Shown here: positions 1 through 6,930 of the stretch, one piece after another
Position numbering within the stretch: position 1 is the stretch's first letter
How the letters are laid out: each line of letters opens with the position of its first letter
From: an uncultured Lachnospiraceae bacterium
Lineage (GTDB): Bacteria; Bacillota; Clostridia; Lachnospirales; Lachnospiraceae
Assembly: GCA_910578845.1 (NCBI GenBank)
Contig: CAJTSL010000004.1
Coordinates: 58,838 to 111,013, forward strand
DNA length: 52,176 nucleotides
Direction: 5' to 3'
The notes under the pieces: generated by a model
What the model saw: only the letters and a program-made list of their open reading frames with translations
Told to the model about the DNA's origin: nothing
Database searches by the model: none
Position numbers and translations under genes: made by a program

Positions 1-431
1 ATGAAATTGTGACATTTTTTTAATTTCTTTTTCAAAAATTTTACAAACTTAATAATTCTTGAAATCAGCCATTTAAACGGTTTTAGCACAATTAGTAGCA
101 TATGAAATATGAACCACATTATCTTGTATATAACCGTTGACATAATATGTATAAATATTCTGCTTATTATTAACTTATAACACAACATTCCAATCATGGC
201 TCCTAATACGGTAAACCATCGCAGTACACCGTTATTCTCCCGGTAAAGCATATAGAAAACACCAATCCCACAGGCAATCCAGAAAAAGAAATCTTCAAAT
301 GATACCCAAAAGGCTCTATGCTTTACCAATTTCCGAAGAATCAGAAGCCAATCATAGACAAATGTAATCACTACGCCCATGAAAATAGAATGCAGAAAAA
401 AAGTGACTTCCTGTATGATATCCTGACTCAT
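1..431 (-). CDS. yabQ: Spore cortex biosynthesis protein YabQ (partial, cut by window edge)
   Basis: An open frame starts at an ATG (431-429) and runs off the left edge without a stop, giving about 143 residues. It begins MSQDIIQEVTFFLHSIFMG and contains several hydrophobic helices (about residues 10-30, 40-60 and 68-85), followed by a basic tail rich in Phe, Lys and Ile. This matches the YabQ family of multi-pass membrane proteins, which in Bacillus is needed for the spore cortex. It lies directly downstream of yabP, 19 bases away, in the conserved order yabO-yabP-yabQ, which supports the call. A divIC-like gene would be expected next, outside the window. The true C-terminus is not visible. 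Confidence 0.8.
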   Translation of the reverse strand, partial: MSQDIIQEVTFFLHSIFMGVVITFVYDWLLILRKLVKHRAFWVSFEDFFFWIACGIGVFYMLYRENNGVLRWFTVLGAMIGMLCYKLIISRIFIHIMSTVIYKIMWFIFHMLLIVLKPFKWLISRIIKFVKFLKKKLKKCHNF

Positions 432-450
432 ATATCCGGCAATTCTCCCT

Positions 451-741
451 TTACTTAAACAATCTTGCCAATAAAGATTCTCCCTTAGCACTATATCCGC
501 CAGTTTCTGAATAAGTAAGGCTATCTATTCTGCCATCTATATCTACTTCTCCTTTGTCTAGAGATAACCTGCTAACATGAAGTTCCGTTCCCTTTATCAT
601 CAACATTCCCTGCTCCGTTTCCAATAGGATCTCATTCACATCAAAAGAGAGCACATCATTGACGCCACTGATAGTACATGTCCTTCTATTGGTAAGCATT
701 AACTTATGGGACTTTTTATTAATATTGTTTAAATCCTCCAT
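451..741 (-). CDS. yabP: Sporulation protein YabP
   Basis: This 96-residue soluble protein belongs to the YabP/YqfC family. The central pattern of short beta strands (ISGVNDVLSFDVNEILLET followed by GMLMIKGTELHV) is the family hallmark, and the length is close to Bacillus YabP. The family is needed during sporulation and acts with the membrane protein YabQ, encoded just downstream. The ATG at 741 is preceded by GGGAGG at a 5-nt spacing. The S4-domain gene upstream is 53 bases away in the same direction, so yabO-yabP-yabQ is probably one transcript. Its presence implies a spore-forming organism. Confidence 0.88.
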   Translation of the reverse strand: MEDLNNINKKSHKLMLTNRRTCTISGVNDVLSFDVNEILLETEQGMLMIKGTELHVSRLSLDKGEVDIDGRIDSLTYSETGGYSAKGESLLARLFK

Positions 742-794
742 ACATACCTCCCTGAAAATCTCTTCCAGTTAAATGTATGCGAAAAGTGACCATA

Positions 795-1037
795 TTATGT
801 CAGATAACGGAACAATTCTTTTGCTTCTTCTTTACGTACTGTCTCCTGAACATCCAATACTTCTACCTTTACTTCTTTATTGCCAAATTGGATGGTAATC
901 GTATCTCCTACTTTCACATTCGTAGATGCCTTTGCCGGTTTATCATTGATAAGCACTCTGCCTGCATCACATGCTTCATTCGCTACGGTACGCCTTTTAA
1001 TAAGGCGGGATACCTTTAAATATTTATCTAACCTCAA
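795..1037 (-). CDS. rqcP: RNA-binding S4 domain protein, RqcP/YabO type
   Basis: This 80-residue protein is essentially one S4 domain: MRLDKYLKVSRLIKRRTVAN, then a GRVLINDKPAKAS turn and a KVGDTI strand. In Bacillus the YabO homologue (RqcP) binds stalled 50S subunits and supports alanine tailing by RqcH during ribosome rescue. That role is inferred here from family and position. The start codon is TTG, chosen because AGGAGG lies 8 nt upstream and the next residues (RLDKYL) are the classic start of the family. It sits upstream of yabP and downstream of HU. A terminator separates it from HU, so it probably heads its own unit. Confidence 0.88.
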   Translation of the reverse strand: MRLDKYLKVSRLIKRRTVANEACDAGRVLINDKPAKASTNVKVGDTITIQFGNKEVKVEVLDVQETVRKEEAKELFRYLT

Positions 1038-1077
1038 AACTTTTCCCTCCTGGTTTATGCCTTAATCTTCTTAACAA

Positions 1078-1113
1078 AGAAAAAACCTGTACTATGCCAG
1101 GCATATACAGGTT
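1078..1113 (-). terminator. Rho-independent terminator of the HU gene
   Basis: On the minus strand, the arms AACCTGTA (1113-1106) and TACAGGTT (1091-1084) form a hairpin, followed by a run of T. It lies 27-62 bases after the HU stop codon, so HU is probably a single-gene transcript. Confidence 0.75.
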
Positions 1114-1139
1114 CCTTTCTCATTCGTCTAAAATGCTTA

Positions 1140-1412
1140 TTAGTTAATAGAATCTTTTAAAGCCTTACCTGCTTTAAACTTAGGTGCTTTAGATGCTGCA
1201 ATTTTCATAACTGCGCCTGTCTGAGGATTTCTACCTTCTCTTGCCGCTCTCTCAGCAACTTCAAAAGTGCCAAAACCAACCAACTGTACTTTTCCACCTT
1301 TTTTCAATTCATCAGCAACAACGTCTGTAAATGCCTTTAATGCTTTCTCTGAATCTTTTTTGGATAATCCTGACTGATCAGCCATAGCTGCTACTAACTC
1401 TGTCTTGTTCAT
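1140..1412 (-). CDS. hup: HU family DNA-binding protein
   Basis: This 90-residue protein has the full HU fold: an N-terminal helical dimerisation part (MNKTELVAAMADQSGLSKKD), then GFGTFEVAERAAREGRNPQT, the beta-arm region that intercalates at DNA kinks, and a lysine-rich end. HU compacts the nucleoid and helps DnaA and gyrase-dependent processes. The frame stays open further upstream, but the ATG at 1412 is chosen because AGGAGGAG sits just before it and homologues start at MNK. A consensus promoter lies 71 bases upstream and a terminator follows. It is a small, highly expressed, free-standing gene. Confidence 0.96.
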   Translation of the reverse strand: MNKTELVAAMADQSGLSKKDSEKALKAFTDVVADELKKGGKVQLVGFGTFEVAERAAREGRNPQTGAVMKIAASKAPKFKAGKALKDSIN

Positions 1413-1482
1413 TTTAAACTCCTCCTCTTTCAATGAGTTTGCATTTTCTTTAGAAGTCTCTCTTATGAAACATCTATGTCTA

Positions 1483-1511
1483 GTTATAATCGTTTTTCCA
1501 TCCCTTGTCAA
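1483..1511 (-). promoter_or_regulatory. Sigma-A-type promoter of HU
   Basis: On the minus strand, TTGACA (1511-1506), a 17-nt spacer and TATAAC (1488-1483) nearly match the consensus. The leader to the HU start is about 70 nt. Confidence 0.8.
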
Positions 1512-1679
1512 GTGGAAATGCCATATTGGGCGTATTTTGCGCGTTTTTTATCACTTTGTCTATATTTTATATGTTATGTAAAGCGGTTTCGCATAAATAC
1601 GATATACGTTATTATAACTATATTGCTTAGATTTTATACTATTTTTCAAATATACCCGAATGCACTGCTGTCTGATTTA

Positions 1680-4001
1680 TTACTTTAATTTCGTCGCTGT
1701 CAGGATACCTGCCATATTCGTCGAAGTCGTTGTATTTGTCACACCTGTCGAAGAACCCGGCACTACCGTCTTCCCTGGATTTGTCGAGGTATCCGGTGTC
1801 GTCGTCGTACCCGAACTTGTTGGAGCATCCGGATTTTGCGTACTGTCGGAGCTTACTGACGGCTTAGGATTCTCCGTACTTTCCAAACTGGTAGAAATAT
1901 CCGGGTTTTCTGTACCTCCTGAGCTCGTAGGCGGTTCCGGGTTTTCTGTACCTCCTGAGCTCGTAGGCGGCTGCAGGTTCTCCGTACCTCCTGAGCTCGT
2001 AGGCGGCTGCGGGTTCTCCGTGCCTCCTGAGCTCGTAGGCGGTTTTGGATTCTCCGTGCCTCCTGAACTGGTAGACGGTTCCGGCTTCTCTGTGCCTTCT
2101 GAGCCGGCAGGTGGTTTTGGATTCTCTGTACTGCCCGAGCTGATCGAAGGTTTTGAATCGCTTGGCGGATCTGTATTACCCTCTTCTTTGATCAGTTCGT
2201 CAAATGAGAAATCCGTATCCCGTCCATCATTATATAAGTATATTTTATAACTCATAGTCTGATATCCCACTTTACTGAGAGTAATCGTATGCTGTCCGGT
2301 CACTTTTGTAAAACTAATCGGGGAAGTCCCTACATAATTACCATCCACTTGTACTGTGACGCCCTGAGGCGCATTCACAAAAATTTTATTATTGGTTACT
2401 ATATTAGGAATATCATTGCCACTAACAGTTTCCTGTTTCTCCAAAGTATACCTTCTCTCAGCATATCCCGATCTGACGATAAAGCTTTCTTCTTTCGTTT
2501 GATACCCATCAGCTTTGATAGAAATATAATGTGTACCGTAAGGAAGCTCTATTTCATTGTTCACATTAATGACCCGATCGTCCACTCTCACTGTCGCTCC
2601 GGCTGGGCTTACAGAGAATAAAACAATTCCGGTCTTGTTCTGGGATGTGCTATTACTTGAAGTCTTCTTGTTATTCCCGTTGGCTACTTCGTCATATTCC
2701 GGCTCTAAATCCGAGAATGAATAAGTAATATCCTGTCCGTCATTATAAAGATAAATCGTATAACTCTTAGACACATAACCGGATTTGCTCAGTGTTATTG
2801 TATGGTCTCCAGTCACTTTTGTGAAATTAACCGGAGAAACCCCTACATAATTGCCATCCAGATATACTTCCACATTATGTGGTGCATCAATATATACTCT
2901 GTTGTCCGTTACTGCATTTGCTATATCGTCTATACTGTTATTATCACTGACGCTGTTCTCTTCTGTTTCTCCTTCTTCCATGATAAAACTGATACTGGCA
3001 TATTCAGAACCGACCTGAATGTATTTCGTCATAGTCTGGTACCCTTCCGCTTCCAGTCGGATTTGATGGATGCCATAATCTAATTCTACTTCTTCACTAA
3101 TATCAATAATTTCTCCATCCACTATCACTGTTGCATCAGACGGATCTACAGAGATCAGAATCTTTCCCTTCTTCTCCTGTATGATTTCAAGATCGCTCAC
3201 ATCCAATACAACTTCTTTATTTCTTTCGATCGTAACTTCTTTGACACAACGCGCATTATCACTAGATAACAATACTTGGTAGCTTCCCTCCGGTACCGCT
3301 AAAAGCATATCATCTGTAATCTGCTGCACAACTGCATTTCCTACTTCAATCCAGCCACCGACTAGCGCCTGCTCATTGGAAAGACGCAAATATCCGTGGC
3401 CTCTTTGGACATTTATGCTATATATCGTATGGTCTATGCCGCTGACCGTCAATACATCCTTATTGATAACTTCCATTACTTCGGTTCTCTTACCCTCTGA
3501 CAAAACCACCACTTCATCAGGGAGTGAATATGTATTAGAACCGATTGTGGCAGTTTTATTGATGCCACCTAAGTCATAATTCCCCACGTTATCATATACC
3601 CAAGAACTCGGCGATAACTGTACGCTCGCAAGCCTTTTTTTGCTTTTTAGGAAAGTAACGTCTACAATATCGCCTTCTCGAATCTGTGACATTGACATAG
3701 GGCCTTCATATTTGTCTTTTACGTAGGTTGTCCCGTCATACGATAACGTATATTGCTTCCCGGTTTTGATATTCATAAAAGTAATATTGCTGGCATTATA
3801 ATCTATAGATACGATTACTGCGGTATCTGCGGAGTCATAGCTTCCGACTTCAGCCACAACGAAGTCCGTACCTATGGTATTGCGGTCGTCTTCCCTGGCA
3901 AGACCTATATTGCTTGCCTGAGAAGTACAACCGGTAATTGCCAATCCCAATATCATAAGTGCCGTTACAATGATTGATAATCTCTTGTACATTACATTCA
4001 T
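1680..4001 (-). CDS. PEGA-domain lipoprotein with Pro/Ser/Thr-rich tandem-repeat tail
   Basis: This large protein (about 773 residues) starts with a lipoprotein signal peptide. The segment MYKRLSIIVTALMILGLAIT is followed by GC, giving a lipobox with the lipidated Cys near residue 15, so it should be anchored outside the membrane. A beta-rich N-terminal part of unknown function follows. Then come four PEGA-like domains in an A-B-A-B order: the A units contain GILISVDP- or VLFSVSPAGATV-like strands, and the B units contain LDGNYVGVSP or VDGNYVGTSP. The last about 170 residues are roughly ten 12-residue repeats of the type SSGGTENPxPPT. PEGA domains are found in surface proteins, but no substrate can be inferred. 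The ATG at 4001 is preferred, with GGCGTGG upstream; a GTG at 4034 in the same frame is an alternative. No sortase motif is seen. Confidence 0.8.
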   Translation of the reverse strand: MNVMYKRLSIIVTALMILGLAITGCTSQASNIGLAREDDRNTIGTDFVVAEVGSYDSADTAVIVSIDYNASNITFMNIKTGKQYTLSYDGTTYVKDKYEGPMSMSQIREGDIVDVTFLKSKKRLASVQLSPSSWVYDNVGNYDLGGINKTATIGSNTYSLPDEVVVLSEGKRTEVMEVINKDVLTVSGIDHTIYSINVQRGHGYLRLSNEQALVGGWIEVGNAVVQQITDDMLLAVPEGSYQVLLSSDNARCVKEVTIERNKEVVLDVSDLEIIQEKKGKILISVDPSDATVIVDGEIIDISEEVELDYGIHQIRLEAEGYQTMTKYIQVGSEYASISFIMEEGETEENSVSDNNSIDDIANAVTDNRVYIDAPHNVEVYLDGNYVGVSPVNFTKVTGDHTITLSKSGYVSKSYTIYLYNDGQDITYSFSDLEPEYDEVANGNNKKTSSNSTSQNKTGIVLFSVSPAGATVRVDDRVINVNNEIELPYGTHYISIKADGYQTKEESFIVRSGYAERRYTLEKQETVSGNDIPNIVTNNKIFVNAPQGVTVQVDGNYVGTSPISFTKVTGQHTITLSKVGYQTMSYKIYLYNDGRDTDFSFDELIKEEGNTDPPSDSKPSISSGSTENPKPPAGSEGTEKPEPSTSSGGTENPKPPTSSGGTENPQPPTSSGGTENLQPPTSSGGTENPEPPTSSGGTENPDISTSLESTENPKPSVSSDSTQNPDAPTSSGTTTTPDTSTNPGKTVVPGSSTGVTNTTTSTNMAGILTATKLK
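1770..2170 (-). repeat. 36-bp coding tandem repeat (VNTR) in the lipoprotein tail
   Basis: Near-identical 36-bp units, marked by CCTCCTGAGCTCGTAGGCGG and variants on the plus strand, repeat head to tail and stay in frame. The copies between 1905 and 2060 are the most alike. The 36-bp period gives 12 residues per unit, so copy number can change without breaking the frame. Confidence 0.85.
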
Positions 4002-4068
4002 TTTAAAGACCACGCCTTTCTTTTCATTCCCCACCCATATAACATCACTTCTAGAAGATATTTTTAGA

Positions 4069-5079
4069 TTATTTTTTAAAAATAGATTCTAGAAATTCTT
4101 GTTTTGCTTTTTCCTGCATCAGCAGCTTCTCAAATTTTTCCATGTTACGCCCGGGAATCCATGCTTTTCCCGAATTATAGTAGAAATTGACAATTTTCCA
4201 GAACTTCTCGGGATATGCAAACCGGTAATACAGATGCATATAATCTTCTTCCGATATCGTTCTCTCTTCATCATAAGCATGGAGCAGCGAATCCCCCAAT
4301 GTCTGGGACCAGTTATTTTTCTCTAACAGCTTTCGCATGAAAAGGTATAAATCCCTGACCGGATTATCCCGCATGCACTTCTCAAAATTAATCAGTGCCA
4401 TGCCGCCTGCTGTCTGTATAATATTATGATACTGATAATCTCCATGACATACAATAGAAAATTTCGGAAAATCTTCCATTTTTTTATTTTTCTCATCATA
4501 TATATAATAACGCATTTCTCCCGTTACTTGCAACGCAGTATCAAAAAAATAATCATAATGTTCCAGCAGATAAATCTCAAAAGCAGTCTTTTGGCTTTTA
4601 TCCCGTAGAAAACGACGGACTTTTTTCAATTCTTTATTATGTTTTTCATACTCTTTCTCAATATGGAAGATCGGTTGGCACGCTAAATCTTCCCACTCCG
4701 ATAAATCTGAACAGTTATGTAGCTTCGCAAGCGTGCGGACAGCATTCCTGCATTCCTCGATCTCTCTGTTGTTACATTCCTTCCCTTCAAAATAACTTTT
4801 CACAACATAAGGAACCCTATCCTGGTCATAGACGATCAATTCTTCCTCTTTCGTCTTTAAGATAGACTCTGCGAGCAAAAATCCTGCTTCCTTAACATGT
4901 TTTAATAAGGAATCTTGAAAATAAATCTTATTCATGGGACCATTATATTCTTTTAAAATGAGTAACCCCTTATCCGACTCACATAAAATCGCCCCTCTGC
5001 CTTTCCAAGTGCGTTTCACTTCTATTTCATAGTTATCAAACAAACTGACAGCCCTGTCATTCACGAAAATACCTCCCAT
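4069..5079 (-). CDS. CotS-like protein, aminoglycoside phosphotransferase/kinase fold
   Basis: This 336-residue protein has the APH/choline-kinase fold seen in the CotS family of spore coat proteins. An N-terminal lobe carries the Lys in LLILKEYNG (about residue 43). The catalytic loop HGDYQYHNI (H212, D214, N219) is present, followed by LINFEKCMRDNPVRDL. The second metal-binding Asp, normally in a DFD/DFG-like motif, is Asn231 here (NFE). Transfer activity may therefore be weakened or lost. CotS proteins are bound to the spore coat or inter-coat layer; a coat role fits the nearby sporulation genes but is inferred. The gene lies 91 bases downstream of cca in the same direction. A true small-molecule kinase is the main alternative. 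Confidence 0.7.
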   Translation of the reverse strand: MGGIFVNDRAVSLFDNYEIEVKRTWKGRGAILCESDKGLLILKEYNGPMNKIYFQDSLLKHVKEAGFLLAESILKTKEEELIVYDQDRVPYVVKSYFEGKECNNREIEECRNAVRTLAKLHNCSDLSEWEDLACQPIFHIEKEYEKHNKELKKVRRFLRDKSQKTAFEIYLLEHYDYFFDTALQVTGEMRYYIYDEKNKKMEDFPKFSIVCHGDYQYHNIIQTAGGMALINFEKCMRDNPVRDLYLFMRKLLEKNNWSQTLGDSLLHAYDEERTISEEDYMHLYYRFAYPEKFWKIVNFYYNSGKAWIPGRNMEKFEKLLMQEKAKQEFLESIFKK

Positions 5080-5170
5080 ACTAGATAATTCACAGCGTGA
5101 ATTTTCCGTTCCTCATCTATCCTATCTTATGAGAAAGTATGGAAAAGTATGATTTTTTTGTCGGTTAATC

Positions 5171-6505
5171 TTACAAAGATAAAAGAGAAAGCAAATATTC
5201 TTTCTGGTTATGACCCGGATTCTCCAAAACATCATCTAATAATGTCTGAAGCGCTGCTCCAATTTCCTTGCCTGGCTCCATGCCCGCTGCAATCAAATCC
5301 CTTCCGTTCACTGCTAAATCTTTTAAAGAAAGACATTCCTGCCTCTCTACTATTTCATCATATATTTTTTGCAGCGTTTCCAGTTCATGTAATTTATCGC
5401 TCCTTTGGTAATCGCTCTGTGCCATGACATCAGCATATTTTACACGCAACAGCAATGGAAAAAGATCTTCTCCTATTCTATTGACTGCACGGCGTACGCC
5501 TTTTGCCGTAGAATCTATTTTTTGATCATGATATCTTACCAATTTCCTGACCCGGTCTATTGTATCGTTATCAAATTTTAATCTTCTTAATATTTGAACA
5601 GTAATTTCTTCTCCCAATGCCGCATGTCCATGATTGTGGGTAATGCCCTCTTCATCAATTGTCATTGTCTGCGGTTTCCCAATATCATGAAAAAGCATTG
5701 TCAGGCGTAATATCTTATCTGCCTCTACATAAGGTAGCGTATGTAAAATATGCTCTCCCACATGATAACAATGGTGTAGATTATTCTGTTTCGCCTGCAT
5801 ACAGATATCAAACTCAGGCAGTACTTGTGCCGTAATCCCTGTTTCATATGCGATTCTTAGATAATCAGGATGATCTGAGACAAGCAGTTTCACTAATTCA
5901 ACCTGTATCCGCTCTGCGCTAATCTTCTGTAGCATTGGCGCAAGTTCTTTTATCGCTTCTTTCGTTCCCTCTTCCATGATGTAGCCTAATTGTGCACAAA
6001 AACGTACTGCCCGCATCATACGCAGCGCATCTTCCTCAAAACGTTCTTTTGCATTACCAACGCAGCGGATCATGCCTCGCCCGATATCACCTATTCCATC
6101 GAAAATATCAATTATGCCTTCTTGTTCATTATATGCCATCGCATTGATAGTAAAATCCCTGCGCCGTAAGTCTTCTTTCAGATCCGCTGTAAATGTGATG
6201 TCTTTCGGATGACGGCTATCTTCATATTTCCCATCAATGCGATAGGTTGTGACTTCAAAACCTTCCCGGTCAATCATAATCGTGACGGTCCCATGCTGTA
6301 TGCCGGTATCAATCGTCCTTCGGAAAAGTTTTTTTATTTCCCCTGGTTTTGCGGAAGTCGTTATATCCCAATCATCAGGTTCTTTACCTAAAATGGAATC
6401 CCTGATACAGCCGCCAACCGCATATGCCTGGTGGCCTGCTGCCTGAATTGTCTCTATAATGTAGCGCACCTTCTCTGGTAACTGTATCTGCACATCCATT
6501 TTCAA
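5171..6505 (-). CDS. cca: CCA tRNA nucleotidyltransferase (with HD domain)
   Basis: This 444-residue enzyme adds or repairs the 3' CCA of tRNAs without a template. The N-terminal polymerase-beta-type head has GG at 31-32, then R35-D36, and the catalytic DDWD motif (D45 and D47). RRRDFTINAMAYN follows, then RFEEDALRMMRAVRF, the RNA-binding neck. A metal-dependent HD domain (LTMLFHDIGKP, THNHGHAALGEE) sits in the second half. The combination is typical of class II bacterial CCA enzymes with HD activity. The start is TTG at 6505 with AAAGGA 5 nt upstream; ATG at 6499 is equally possible. Neither tRNA in this window encodes CCA, so the enzyme is needed. Confidence 0.94.
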   Translation of the reverse strand: MKMDVQIQLPEKVRYIIETIQAAGHQAYAVGGCIRDSILGKEPDDWDITTSAKPGEIKKLFRRTIDTGIQHGTVTIMIDREGFEVTTYRIDGKYEDSRHPKDITFTADLKEDLRRRDFTINAMAYNEQEGIIDIFDGIGDIGRGMIRCVGNAKERFEEDALRMMRAVRFCAQLGYIMEEGTKEAIKELAPMLQKISAERIQVELVKLLVSDHPDYLRIAYETGITAQVLPEFDICMQAKQNNLHHCYHVGEHILHTLPYVEADKILRLTMLFHDIGKPQTMTIDEEGITHNHGHAALGEEITVQILRRLKFDNDTIDRVRKLVRYHDQKIDSTAKGVRRAVNRIGEDLFPLLLRVKYADVMAQSDYQRSDKLHELETLQKIYDEIVERQECLSLKDLAVNGRDLIAAGMEPGKEIGAALQTLLDDVLENPGHNQKEYLLSLLSL

Positions 6506-6546
6506 GCTTATCCTTTCTCACAATACAATATACAAGCATGTTGTAA

Positions 6547-6795
6547 CTAACCGATGCTTGGCCCCCGGAATAATGATGTCGGATCTTTGAAATCAGGATT
6601 CTCATCTTCTTCATGATTCAAAGAAGCCGTTAATTTCTCCAATTCATGTTCTGACAATCTGCTCCGATGTCTTTCTATATATTCTCTTTTCTCATCATCT
6701 GACATATTGGCATAACGATCTATTGCCATGCCGTTTCCTATACTATCGCCTATAAACCCAAATCCATAACCAAAAGTCAATTGATTATAATCCAT
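6547..6795 (-). CDS. Small hypothetical protein
   Basis: This 82-residue protein starts MDYNQLTFGYGFGFIGDSIG. A glycine- and aromatic-rich stretch is followed by a charged helix (SDDEKREYIERHRSRLSEHE) and an acidic end. I do not recognise the family. The ATG at 6795 is preferred because AAAGGA lies 9 nt upstream; the GTG at 6813 overlaps no usable ribosome binding site. It sits between the GH3 gene and cca on the same strand. The charged helix resembles short regulatory or structural peptides of Clostridia, but no function is inferred. Confidence 0.6.
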   Translation of the reverse strand: MDYNQLTFGYGFGFIGDSIGNGMAIDRYANMSDDEKREYIERHRSRLSEHELEKLTASLNHEEDENPDFKDPTSLFRGPSIG

Positions 6796-6930
6796 AATTT
6801 TCATTCCTTTCACTTTCTAATTTCAGTTCCATTGCACAAAATTTAGAATATACAAAAAGAATGAATTTATTCGATACAAATCAGTCCATACTATGTCAAT
6901 TTTACCTGGTTTTGGTTATTATCAATTCTG

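Noticed and set aside
1770..2170. Regular 36-bp repeats that could suggest a CRISPR array
   Set aside because: The units are head to tail without spacers, stay in frame and encode a Pro/Ser/Thr-rich tail. No cas gene is present.
1660..2250. A 196-residue plus-strand frame with striking repeats
   Set aside because: It is the antisense shadow of the repeat region of the PEGA lipoprotein gene; a 36-bp period keeps both strands open. It has no ribosome binding site.
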